A stretch of DNA of 8,005 bases from Alphaproteobacteria bacterium. Its GTDB lineage: Bacteria > Pseudomonadota > Alphaproteobacteria > UBA3830. A program made the translations under genes and the position numbers. Positions 1 to 7,051 of the stretch are shown piece after piece; within the stretch, counting starts at the first letter, position 1; each line of letters starts with the position of its first letter. Location of the stretch: assembly GCA_017416635.1 (NCBI GenBank), contig JAFQBQ010000185.1, positions 1 through 8,005 on the forward strand, in the 5' to 3' direction. The notes under the pieces are model-generated. The model worked only from the letters and a program-made list of their open reading frames with translations. It searched no databases and was not told the origin of the DNA.

Positions 1-207
1 ACTCCCGAAAGAGTACAGCGGCTTGCGGTAAAATATTTAAAGATGCAGCAAGCACTGCCTCAGCAAGTAAAAGAATACGATCCTGATCTTTTCTATAATC
101 CAAAGAAAAAGAAAAATAAAGGCGCGAAAAAGTTGTCGCAAATTATTTCGAAAATGCTGTCGGAGTCCGAGTCTCCTGTTGAAGTTGATAGTGAAGATGA
201 GGATTAA
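1..207 (+). CDS. ftsL: Cell division protein FtsL, C-terminal fragment
   Basis: This is the last 68 codons of a gene that begins outside the window and ends at TAA 205-207. FtsL is a small bitopic membrane protein of the divisome; with FtsB and FtsQ it helps activate the FtsW-FtsI septal synthase. The visible start, TPERVQRLAVKYLKM, followed by LPQQV, resembles the C-terminal pattern of proteobacterial FtsL (P-x-R-[VI]-x-x-[LI]-A ... L-x-M). The position directly before ftsI is the standard ftsL slot. After this segment the protein continues about 40 residues with a basic stretch (fragment residues 35-44, KKKKNKGAKK) and an acidic end (residues 55-68, rich in E, D and S), which should lie in the periplasm. 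The transmembrane segment is off the window. FtsL is poorly conserved, so the call rests on one short motif plus context. A lineage-specific protein in the ftsL slot is the alternative. Confidence 0.72.
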   Translation, partial: TPERVQRLAVKYLKMQQALPQQVKEYDPDLFYNPKKKKNKGAKKLSQIISKMLSESESPVEVDSEDED

Positions 208-1854
208 ATGTACGGCATCGGAAATAATGTGTATTCCTTCTCTTCTCGAGCGTTGAATGTGGCGAAGGGACGAATACTTTTTTTGATGGCGTCGTTTGTC
301 CTCGTTTTTTTAATCATTATTTGCAGATTAATTCAGGTAATGGTTATCGACGGAAAAGACTCAACGCGAGCGTATATGAGTGTTCCGAAAGCGACCACTC
401 GGGTCGATATCGTAGACAGAAACGGAACTATCGTTGCGACAAGTTTACCTACTGTTTCATTGTATGCTTGTCCGTATGAGATTCTTGATTTTAATGAAGC
501 GGCAGATAAAATTTCTTCGGTATTTTCGGATATAAATCGAGATGATTTTTTCAAGAAAATTAAAGCATCGAAAAAATTTTTGTGGGTGAAAAGAAATTTA
601 ACACCATCTCAAGAGCAGGAAGTTTTGAATCAAGGGTTGCCGGGATTTCATTTTTTAAAAACAGAAAAAAGAGTTTATCCTGATAAAAATTTACTTTCGC
701 ACGTGATTGGAGGCACTGATATCGACAATGTTGGAATCGCTGGCGTTGAAAAAGTCTTCGATGAAGTTTTATGCTCTTCAACTGAACCGTTAATGCTTTC
801 AATTGATATGAATATTCAGTTTGCGGTGCATGATGAATTGCAAAAAGCTATAAAGGAATTTCATGCCCTCGGCGGAGCTGCGATAGTGATGGAAATTGCT
901 ACTGGCGAGATTTTAGCTTTGATGTCTTTACCTGATTTTGATCCGAATAAAAATTCAGATCCGACTTCTCATGAGAGGTTTAACATGGCGACGTCTTCGG
1001 CGATTGAGCCAGGCTCTGTCGCGAAAATTTTTAATACGGCGATGGCGCTTGAAACAAAAAGAATTACTCCGTTTACTCAATACGATGCAAGATTCCCGCT
1101 AAAAATCGGGCGATTTACGATTCATGATTTTCGAGGTAAAGGAACGTTTTTAACTGTCGAGGAAATCTTGAAATATTCTTCGAATATCGGATCGGCGAAA
1201 ATTGCCTTGGATGTCGGAAAAGATAAGCAAAAAGACTTTTTCAAAAAAATTGGTTTGCTGGATTCGGTTTCATGCGAGTTATCTGAAACGCAGCATCCTG
1301 TATATCCGCGAAATTGGTCTAACGCCAGTTCAATGACCATTGCATTCGGACATGGAATAGCATTCAGTCCGCTTCATTTGATTACAGTAGTCGCGGGAAT
1401 GTTAAATCACGGTCTAAAAAATAATCCGACATTAATAAAAAGGCGAGGGGAGTCCGTCGGCGAAAGAATAATTTCTGAAAAAACTTCGAAGCAGATAGCG
1501 GTATTAATGCGAATAAATGTTACCGAAGGCGCCAATTCACGAGCAGAAGTTCCGGGGTATTTTGTTGGAGGAAAATCCGGCACTGCGGAAAAATTAAACA
1601 AAGGAAGATATTCGAAAAAAGCAAATTACACAGGATTTGTCGGAGCATTTCCGATGCCTAATCCGAAGTACGCAGTTTACTTGGTTCTGGACGAACCGCA
1701 AGCTACAGAAAAAACTCATGGCTTTCGAACAGCAGGTTGGATTGCTGCTCCGACAGCCGCAAATATTATAAAAAGAATAGGGCCGATGTTGGGTGTTATG
1801 GCTTCAAGCAAATCTGAACCCGACTGGCAAAAAATGTTAAGGAAAATAAGATGA
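208..1854 (+). CDS. ftsI: Septal peptidoglycan transpeptidase FtsI (PBP3, class B)
   Basis: FtsI cross-links septal peptidoglycan and works with the glycosyltransferase FtsW. The protein has 548 residues, normal for the family. A short cytoplasmic N-terminus is followed by one membrane segment at about residues 23-47. A pedestal domain (about 60-190) includes VDIVDRNG and ends near the LSIDMNIQ segment. The transpeptidase domain carries all three penicillin-binding motifs: SVAK at 270-273 (nucleophile S270), SSN at 324-326 and KSGTA at 456-460. The last has Ser where most FtsI proteins have Thr, a variant also seen in other class B enzymes such as PBP2. GHGIAFSPL at 381-389 is also typical. 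There are no PASTA repeats. The ATG directly follows the ftsL stop, with GAGG at 199-202 five bases upstream. The stop overlaps the murE start by 4 nt. The C-terminal GGKSGTAEK and LDEPQATEKTHGF segments are alphaproteobacterial in style. Confidence 0.97.
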   Translation: MYGIGNNVYSFSSRALNVAKGRILFLMASFVLVFLIIICRLIQVMVIDGKDSTRAYMSVPKATTRVDIVDRNGTIVATSLPTVSLYACPYEILDFNEAADKISSVFSDINRDDFFKKIKASKKFLWVKRNLTPSQEQEVLNQGLPGFHFLKTEKRVYPDKNLLSHVIGGTDIDNVGIAGVEKVFDEVLCSSTEPLMLSIDMNIQFAVHDELQKAIKEFHALGGAAIVMEIATGEILALMSLPDFDPNKNSDPTSHERFNMATSSAIEPGSVAKIFNTAMALETKRITPFTQYDARFPLKIGRFTIHDFRGKGTFLTVEEILKYSSNIGSAKIALDVGKDKQKDFFKKIGLLDSVSCELSETQHPVYPRNWSNASSMTIAFGHGIAFSPLHLITVVAGMLNHGLKNNPTLIKRRGESVGERIISEKTSKQIAVLMRINVTEGANSRAEVPGYFVGGKSGTAEKLNKGRYSKKANYTGFVGAFPMPNPKYAVYLVLDEPQATEKTHGFRTAGWIAAPTAANIIKRIGPMLGVMASSKSEPDWQKMLRKIR

Positions 1855-3302
1855 AACAATTATCAGAATTAATAAGTTTTGAATTATCTGATACGTTTAA
1901 AAATGTAGAAATCAAAGATGTTACAGATGATTCGAGAAAAGTCGTTTCCGGCGGCATGTTTGTCGCAGTCGAAGGAAACGCGGCTGACGGAAAACAATAC
2001 ATTCAAGACGCCATTGCGAAAGGCGCCGTTTGTGTTGTCTTAAACGGACCGAAAAATTCCGTCAGAAAAAATGAAGATGTTATCGAAGTTTGCGCCGAAG
2101 ATGTTAGAGCGGAATTAGCTCACATTTGCGCACATTTTTTTCAATATAATTTGGATAAAATCGTCGCAGTCACGGGAACAAACGGAAAAAGTTCTACCGT
2201 CGATATTGTTCGACAAATTTGGCAGGCTCAAAATATAAAATCCGCCAGTATCGGAACTTTGGGAGTAATAACGAAAGATGAAAAAATCACGACAGGATTG
2301 ACGTCACCAGGTTCGGTTGCGCTGCATCGAATACTTTCAAAGTTAAGTGCAGACAATGTAAAAAATGTCGCGATGGAAGCATCCAGCCATGGAATAATTC
2401 AGAAAAGAATTGATGATATAAAATTCGATGTGTGTGCATTTACAAATTTTTCGCAAGATCATTTGGATTATCACAAAACTTTGGAAAATTATTGGGATGC
2501 GAAATCGCGATTATTTTCGGAATTAGCTAATTCAGAAAGCGTTATTATCGCGAATGCCGACGACGAAAAATTTGAGCAGATTTTTAAGATTGCGCAAAGT
2601 CGAAATATTAAATGCATTGGCTACGGAAAAAATGCTTCAGATATAAAAATTCTCGATGTCGAAAGAGGAAAAAATAAGCAAATTGTGCACGTATCATTTT
2701 TGCAAAAAGATGTTCAGATAGATCTACCGCTGGTCGGGGACTTCCAAGTTTATAATACGTTGTGCGCGATGGCGATTTGTTATTATACTGGAGTATCTTT
2801 GGAATACATTATCGAGGCAGTGAAAAATTTGCAGCCGATTCTGGGAAGATTAGAATTTGTCGGAAGTCATAATTCTGCAAATATTTTCGTTGATTATGCT
2901 CACACTCCCGATGCTTTGAAAAAAGCAATTTTATCTTTGCGTCCGTTCGCAAAAAATCGATTGATTGTAATGTTCGGATGCGGCGGAAACAGGGATGCCG
3001 GCAAGCGAAAAATAATGGGACAGGTTGCTTCCGAATTTGCAGATATTTCTGTTATAACTGACGACAATCCAAGAAACGAATCGCCAGAACTTATTCGAAA
3101 AATGATTTTAGAAGGATGTCCGAATGGAATCGAAATTGCGGACAGGGCTGCGGCGATAAAAGAGTCGATAAAATTACTTCAGCCGGGAGATATTTTACTG
3201 GTGGCGGGAAAAGGTCACGAGGATTATCAAATTTTGGCTGACAAAACTATACATTTTAATGATAAGGAAATAATTCAAGGAGAGATAAAATGTTTTTTAT
3301 AG
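1851..3302 (+). CDS. murE: UDP-MurNAc-tripeptide synthetase MurE, meso-diaminopimelate type
   Basis: This cytoplasmic ATP-dependent ligase adds the third stem-peptide residue to UDP-MurNAc-L-Ala-D-Glu. It has 483 residues, close to the usual ~490. The N-terminal UDP-binding domain includes DDSRKVVSGGMFVAVEG (26-42). The ATPase domain has the P-loop GTNGKSST (109-116), EASSHGI (176-182), NFSQDHLDYHK (199-209) and WDAKSRLF (215-222), where K218 matches the lysine that is carbamylated in the family. The C-terminal domain has VDYAHTPDAL (347-356), GCGGNRD (376-382), DNPRNE (405-410) and GKGHEDYQ (453-460). DNPR with G453 and E457 is the signature for meso-diaminopimelate rather than lysine, so the substrate call is meso-DAP. 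The start is ATG 1851 in an ATGA overlap with ftsI; AAGG at 1839-1842 lies eight bases upstream. The 3' end contains the murF ribosome binding site and overlaps murF by 13 nt. Confidence 0.98.
   Translation: MKQLSELISFELSDTFKNVEIKDVTDDSRKVVSGGMFVAVEGNAADGKQYIQDAIAKGAVCVVLNGPKNSVRKNEDVIEVCAEDVRAELAHICAHFFQYNLDKIVAVTGTNGKSSTVDIVRQIWQAQNIKSASIGTLGVITKDEKITTGLTSPGSVALHRILSKLSADNVKNVAMEASSHGIIQKRIDDIKFDVCAFTNFSQDHLDYHKTLENYWDAKSRLFSELANSESVIIANADDEKFEQIFKIAQSRNIKCIGYGKNASDIKILDVERGKNKQIVHVSFLQKDVQIDLPLVGDFQVYNTLCAMAICYYTGVSLEYIIEAVKNLQPILGRLEFVGSHNSANIFVDYAHTPDALKKAILSLRPFAKNRLIVMFGCGGNRDAGKRKIMGQVASEFADISVITDDNPRNESPELIRKMILEGCPNGIEIADRAAAIKESIKLLQPGDILLVAGKGHEDYQILADKTIHFNDKEIIQGEIKCFL
3277..3284 (+). 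promoter_or_regulatory. Ribosome binding site for murF inside the end of murE
   Basis: AAGGAGAG is a near-perfect Shine-Dalgarno sequence, with the GGAG core ending seven bases before the ATG at 3290. It lies within the last codons of murE, so ribosomes finishing murE pass over it and stop 13 nt inside murF. It fixes ATG 3290 as the murF start and is the strongest ribosome binding site in the window. Confidence 0.85.
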
Positions 3303-4666
3303 GAAATGAAATAATTAATTTGTTGAAAGCTCGCTCAAAATTATCAGAAGGCGAGCAAATAAAAATCGAAAAAATATGTACGGATTCTCGATCTGTAAAT
3401 TCGGGAGATTTATTCGTCGCGATAAAAGGAGAAAATGTCGACGGACATGACTTCGTAAAATCTGCAATTGAAAAAGGAGCTGCGGCGGCATTGGTCGAAA
3501 AAAATATCGATGGAGTGGATGAATCAAAATTGCTAATAGTTCCTTCATCCGTCGGTGCGTTAATTGACTTAGCAAAATACAACGTATCGAAATCTCACGC
3601 GAAATTTATTGGCGTGACGGGAAGCGTCGGGAAGACGACTATAAAGGAAATGATTCGTCACATTTTATCGACGCAAAACGATAAGAAAATTTATGCGTCT
3701 GAAAAAAATTTGAACAGCCAAATCGGACTGCCGATTTGCGCTGCGATGATGCCTTCGGATACAGATATCGGCGTATTCGAAATGGGAATGAGCCAAGCAG
3801 GAGAGCTTCGAAAATTAGTAGATATAGTTCCTCCGAAAATCGCGGTGATTTCCAAAATTTGCGAGGTGCATTCGGAATTTTTTAACTGTGAATGGGATAT
3901 TGCGAAAGCGAAATCTGAAATTTTGGAAGCGCGGCAGCCTCCGAAAGTTTTAATTATTCCTGCCGATTCTCCTTACAGTGATTTTTTGAAACAAAAAGCG
4001 AAAAATTTGGGAGTGAAGGAAGTTTATACATTCGGTGAAAGTGTTGGCGATGCGAAAGTTTTATCTGTTGAGAAAAATTCTCAAGGAACGAAAATTTCCG
4101 CGATGTTTTTCGGAGAATTTGTAGACTATGTAATACAGGGCGCCAACCGTTCCGTAATTTTAAATAGTCTTGCCGCAATAATGGCGGCTTATTTCGCGTC
4201 GGGAATGGAGATTTTAACGCTTGCGCAAACTTTGCGGTCGTTCAATAAAGTTGATGGCCGTGGAAATATTATTCTCAAAAATGATGTGACAATTATAGAT
4301 GATTCGTACAATGCCGGTCCGACTTCCGTTCATGCCGCTATAGAAACTTTGAGTGAATATTCTGGCAGAAAAATTTTGGTTTTGGGTGATATGTTTGAAC
4401 TCGGATATCGAAGCAGATATTTTCATGAAAATTTGTCCGCCGCGATTGATAAATTTAAAATAGATTTAGTTTTTACTTGCGGGGATTTAATGAAATATTT
4501 GTTTGATAATTTGCAGGAATCGAAGAGAGGAGGGTGGGGCAAAAACTCCGAAGAATTGATCCCGCAAATTCGCGATTGCTTGCAAAAAAACGATGTTGTC
4601 CTTATAAAAGGATCACATTCCATGCACATGGATAAAATTGTAAAGGAATTAACGAATGTTCTATAG
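3290..4666 (+). CDS. murF: UDP-MurNAc-tripeptide:D-alanyl-D-alanine ligase MurF
   Basis: MurF adds D-Ala-D-Ala in the cytoplasm to complete the UDP-MurNAc-pentapeptide. It has 458 residues, normal for the family. Motifs in order: TDSRSVNSGDLFVAIKG (31-47) in the N-terminal domain, P-loop GSVGKTT (111-117), LNSQIGLP (141-148), EMGMSQAGEL (164-173), IAKAKSEI (204-211) with the likely carbamylated K208, DDSYNAGP (337-344), VLGDMFELG (364-372) and KGSHSMHM (440-447). GSVGKTT, rather than GTNGKST, separates it from MurE and MurD. Several positions near the active site differ from the usual consensus as I recall it: GMN-H is GMS-Q, the NANP-like motif is NAGP, and the GxHN linker before the C-terminal domain reads ANRSVILNS. 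The reading frame is intact with all core motifs present, so I take it as functional. It overlaps murE by 13 nt and mraY by 11 nt. Confidence 0.96.
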   Translation: MFFIGNEIINLLKARSKLSEGEQIKIEKICTDSRSVNSGDLFVAIKGENVDGHDFVKSAIEKGAAAALVEKNIDGVDESKLLIVPSSVGALIDLAKYNVSKSHAKFIGVTGSVGKTTIKEMIRHILSTQNDKKIYASEKNLNSQIGLPICAAMMPSDTDIGVFEMGMSQAGELRKLVDIVPPKIAVISKICEVHSEFFNCEWDIAKAKSEILEARQPPKVLIIPADSPYSDFLKQKAKNLGVKEVYTFGESVGDAKVLSVEKNSQGTKISAMFFGEFVDYVIQGANRSVILNSLAAIMAAYFASGMEILTLAQTLRSFNKVDGRGNIILKNDVTIIDDSYNAGPTSVHAAIETLSEYSGRKILVLGDMFELGYRSRYFHENLSAAIDKFKIDLVFTCGDLMKYLFDNLQESKRGGWGKNSEELIPQIRDCLQKNDVVLIKGSHSMHMDKIVKELTNVL

Positions 4667-5729
4667 TTTGTGTTCGTATTTTCATTTTATTACTGGAGCG
4701 AATCTGCTCAGGTATATAACATTCAGAACTTTTTGCGCGGTAATGACTTCGCTAATTATCAGCTTTTTTTTGTACCCGAAGTTTATAAAACATTCGAAAA
4801 GAAAACAGCCAATTCGTGAGGATGGTCCTGTCTCGCATTTGCAAACGAAGCAAGGAATTCCGACGATGGGCGGAGCAATTATTATTTTCGGAACGATTTT
4901 ATCATGCTTGCTTTGGGGAAATTTAACAAACGAATATTTGTTGCTGATGATAGGATTAACTTTTATTTATTCTTTGCTCGGGCTTACTGATGATTATCTC
5001 AAAACGAAATATAAAAATTCAAAAGGAGTTTCAGCGAGTCAGAAAATGCTTGTGCAAATCATCGCTGCCATGATTTTTTCGTTTTTGGTAGAGCAATTGC
5101 GTCCGCCCGAAGTCGTCGGACATTTGGCTTTTCCTTTCTTGAAAAATTTTACGATAGAAAGCGAAACTTTGCTGATTCTGTTTACGACTTTTGTTATCGT
5201 CGGAAGTTCAAACGCAGTTAATTTAACGGATGGATTAGATGGATTGGCGACATTCCCATCTATGTTGGTTGCGTTTTGTTTGGGAATAATTGCGTATATT
5301 TCCGGGCACTTTGTTTTCGCAAATTATTTGCAAATTTTCTATATTCCGATGTCTGGAGAATTAAGTATTTTTTGCGGAGCATTAATTGGAGCGTGTTTGG
5401 GATTTTTATGGTACAACGCGCCTCCTGCAAAAATTTTTATGGGAGATACTGGCTCGCTGGCGATAGGTGGAGCGTTAGGCGGACTGAGCGTTATTACGAA
5501 ACATGAATTTGCTTTGGCGATTATTGGCGGGCTTTTCGTAATTGAAGCGGTTTCGGTTATATTGCAAGTTGGATATTACAGACTTACGAAAAAACGGATT
5601 TTTTTAATGGCGCCGATTCATCATCATTTTGAGAAAAAAGGATGGTCCGAGCCGACGGTCGTAATTCGTTTTTGGATTATCTCTCTAATATTTGCGATGT
5701 TTGGTTTAGCTACATTGAAGATAAGATGA
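4656..5729 (+). CDS. mraY: Phospho-N-acetylmuramoyl-pentapeptide-transferase MraY
   Basis: MraY transfers phospho-MurNAc-pentapeptide from UDP to undecaprenyl phosphate in the inner membrane, forming lipid I. It has 357 residues (family about 360) and is strongly hydrophobic, with roughly ten membrane segments, for example near 24-42, 73-90, 95-110, 130-147, 170-186, 200-220, 236-253, 285-305 and 336-352. Family signatures are NLLRYITFR near the start, GIPTMGG (67-73), LTDDYLK with D112 and D113, NLTDGLDGLA (189-198), FMGDTGSLA (261-269) with the essential Asp D264, and the APIHHHFE loop (319-326). The loop between the first membrane segment and QPIREDGP appears three to four residues shorter than I recall in E. 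coli and most alphaproteobacteria. Start ATG 4656 lies inside murF, with AAGGA at 4643-4647 eight bases upstream. The stop overlaps murD in an ATGA. Confidence 0.98.
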   Translation: MFYSLCSYFHFITGANLLRYITFRTFCAVMTSLIISFFLYPKFIKHSKRKQPIREDGPVSHLQTKQGIPTMGGAIIIFGTILSCLLWGNLTNEYLLLMIGLTFIYSLLGLTDDYLKTKYKNSKGVSASQKMLVQIIAAMIFSFLVEQLRPPEVVGHLAFPFLKNFTIESETLLILFTTFVIVGSSNAVNLTDGLDGLATFPSMLVAFCLGIIAYISGHFVFANYLQIFYIPMSGELSIFCGALIGACLGFLWYNAPPAKIFMGDTGSLAIGGALGGLSVITKHEFALAIIGGLFVIEAVSVILQVGYYRLTKKRIFLMAPIHHHFEKKGWSEPTVVIRFWIISLIFAMFGLATLKIR

Positions 5730-7051
5730 TTTCATTAAATTATTACAGAAATAAATATATTGCAGTGGTCGGCGGCGGAGCGACGGGGTTATCGGTTGTC
5801 AATGCTTTGAAAAATGTTGGAGCCGATGTTGTTCTGCTAGATGATAAAGTTATAAATCACGAGTGCTACAAAAATATTGATGAAGTAAATTGGAATTTAT
5901 TGGACGCAGTGGTTGTAAGTCCGGGCATACATTTGCTTTGGGATACAAATGAGGCAGTTCAGCGGGCGCATAAATTTTCTGTGCCGATTATTACTGACAT
6001 CGATATGCTTCAGCAGCATATTTCGGAGAGTTCTAAAATTATTGCAATCACTGGAACGAATGGAAAATCTACGACGACGGCATTGATTCACCATATTTTG
6101 AATTTTGGAAAATACCATGCGGAAATCGGCGGCAATTTCGGAACGCCTGTTCTTAATTTAAAAGATAATTCTGATTTTTATGTTTTGGAATTGTCGTCTT
6201 ATCAATTGGAAGGATGCAATATTCTCGGATTCGATACTGCGATTTTGTTGAATATTACTCCGGATCATCTTACCAGGCATGGCGGAATGGCTGGATATAT
6301 TTCGGCGAAGCAAAAAATATTTGCGAATTCTCGACCAAATTCTGTTTCCGTGATTAGCGTGGACGATGAATATTGCGCGCACTTGATGGATCTTGTGAAA
6401 CTTCCGAATGTTATAAAAATTTCAGGATTAATTGTTCCCAAGGGGGGTATTGGTTGGGAAAGTAATCAACTAATCGATGATCGGAACTTTAAACACGAAA
6501 TCATTTGCGAAAATTATCCGAAATTAGATGGGCCGCACAATCGACAAAATATTGCGGCGACTTACGCAGCAAGTGTCGCAAATGGTATCGATAAAGATAC
6601 GTTCGTAAAAAGATTGTTCAATTTTAACGGATTAGAACATCGTCAAGAATTAGTGAAAATTATCGATGAAGTTCAGTATGTAAATGACAGCAAAGCGACA
6701 AATGCGGATTCCGTAAAACAAGCTTTGGTAAGGTATGACAATATAGTTTGGATTTTGGGCGGGCGACCAAAAGAAGATGGTATCGAAAGCTTGGTTCCGT
6801 ATTTTCCGAAAATAAAATCCGCGTTTTTAATTGGAGAAGCGGCAGAAGATTGGCATCAATTGTTGTCTGCGCATAATGTAAAAAATGAAATAGTATACAC
6901 TTTAGATAGCGCCGTACAAAAATCTTACGAGGCAGCGGAAAAAGGAGATATTGTTTTGTTATCTCCGGCTTGCGCGAGTTTTGATCAATTCAAAAGTTTC
7001 GAAGACCGTGGCGAAAAATTCAAAAAAATGGTGGAGAGCTTGCCGTGTTAG
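5726..7051 (+). CDS. murD: UDP-MurNAc-L-alanine:D-glutamate ligase MurD
   Basis: MurD adds D-glutamate to UDP-MurNAc-L-Ala in the cytoplasm using ATP. With the start at ATG 5726 it has 441 residues. The N-terminal Rossmann-type domain begins at once with YIAVVGGGATGLS (11-23), followed by VVSPGI (63-68). The ATPase domain has the P-loop GTNGKSTT (110-117), GGNFGTP (135-141), LELSSYQLE (154-162), TPDHLTRHG (178-186; Mg-ligand His equivalent H181) and AKQKIF with the likely carbamylated K195. The C-terminal domain has GLEHRQE (302-308), NDSKATN (320-326), GGRPKEDG (345-352) and LSPACASFDQF (412-422). The open frame extends upstream to an ATG at 5642, but that 28-residue extension lies inside mraY and precedes a complete N-terminus. 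ATG 5726 gives the ATGA overlap with mraY seen at another junction and has a weak GAAG at 5717-5720. HLTRHG has Thr where HLDRHG is usual. Confidence 0.97.
   Translation: MISLNYYRNKYIAVVGGGATGLSVVNALKNVGADVVLLDDKVINHECYKNIDEVNWNLLDAVVVSPGIHLLWDTNEAVQRAHKFSVPIITDIDMLQQHISESSKIIAITGTNGKSTTTALIHHILNFGKYHAEIGGNFGTPVLNLKDNSDFYVLELSSYQLEGCNILGFDTAILLNITPDHLTRHGGMAGYISAKQKIFANSRPNSVSVISVDDEYCAHLMDLVKLPNVIKISGLIVPKGGIGWESNQLIDDRNFKHEIICENYPKLDGPHNRQNIAATYAASVANGIDKDTFVKRLFNFNGLEHRQELVKIIDEVQYVNDSKATNADSVKQALVRYDNIVWILGGRPKEDGIESLVPYFPKIKSAFLIGEAAEDWHQLLSAHNVKNEIVYTLDSAVQKSYEAAEKGDIVLLSPACASFDQFKSFEDRGEKFKKMVESLPC
7033..7038 (+). promoter_or_regulatory. Ribosome binding site fixing the GTG start of ftsW
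   Basis: GGAGAG sits in the last codons of murD and ends six bases before GTG 7045. It decides the ftsW start. The first in-frame ATG (7132) would remove the conserved N-terminal GKWWWTVNRP segment, and no comparable Shine-Dalgarno sequence was noticed for it. Initiation here would be coupled to the end of murD translation, since murD stops only 7 nt inside ftsW. Confidence 0.8.

Noticed and set aside
2145..2150. TATAAT sequences in coding DNA (also 94-99 and 2751-2756) as internal promoters
   Set aside because: None has a convincing -35 element at 16-18 nt spacing, and such hexamers are expected by chance in AT-rich DNA.
3256..3582. 108-codon open frame on the - strand opposite the murE end and murF start
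   Set aside because: It is fully antisense to murF sequence with clear motifs, its product resembles no family I know, and no ribosome binding site or promoter context was noticed. The other - strand open frames under the seven genes are shadows in the same way.
4525..4540. G-rich tract in murF as a possible G-quadruplex or insertion
   Set aside because: There are too few G runs of three or more for a quadruplex, and the encoded SKRGGWGKNS loop fits the place where MurF proteins have a variable Gly/Arg-containing loop.
5276..5506. 76-codon + strand open frame in another frame inside mraY
   Set aside because: It lies over the conserved MraY FMGDTGSLA region, and its translation has no recognisable features and an odd composition.
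5642..5725. Longer murD start at ATG 5642
   Set aside because: The extra 28 residues are read from mraY coding sequence in a different frame and match nothing in MurD, whose N-terminus is complete from ATG 5726.
6442..6447. Run of six G in murD, a possible slippage or sequencing-error site
   Set aside because: The frame continues normally with all C-terminal MurD motifs downstream, and the local residues KGGIGW fit a MurD loop.
1851..7051. MurE, MurF and MurD as a recent local duplication
   Set aside because: They share only the ancient Mur-ligase fold and P-loop. Their motifs and lengths are distinct and each matches its own family.
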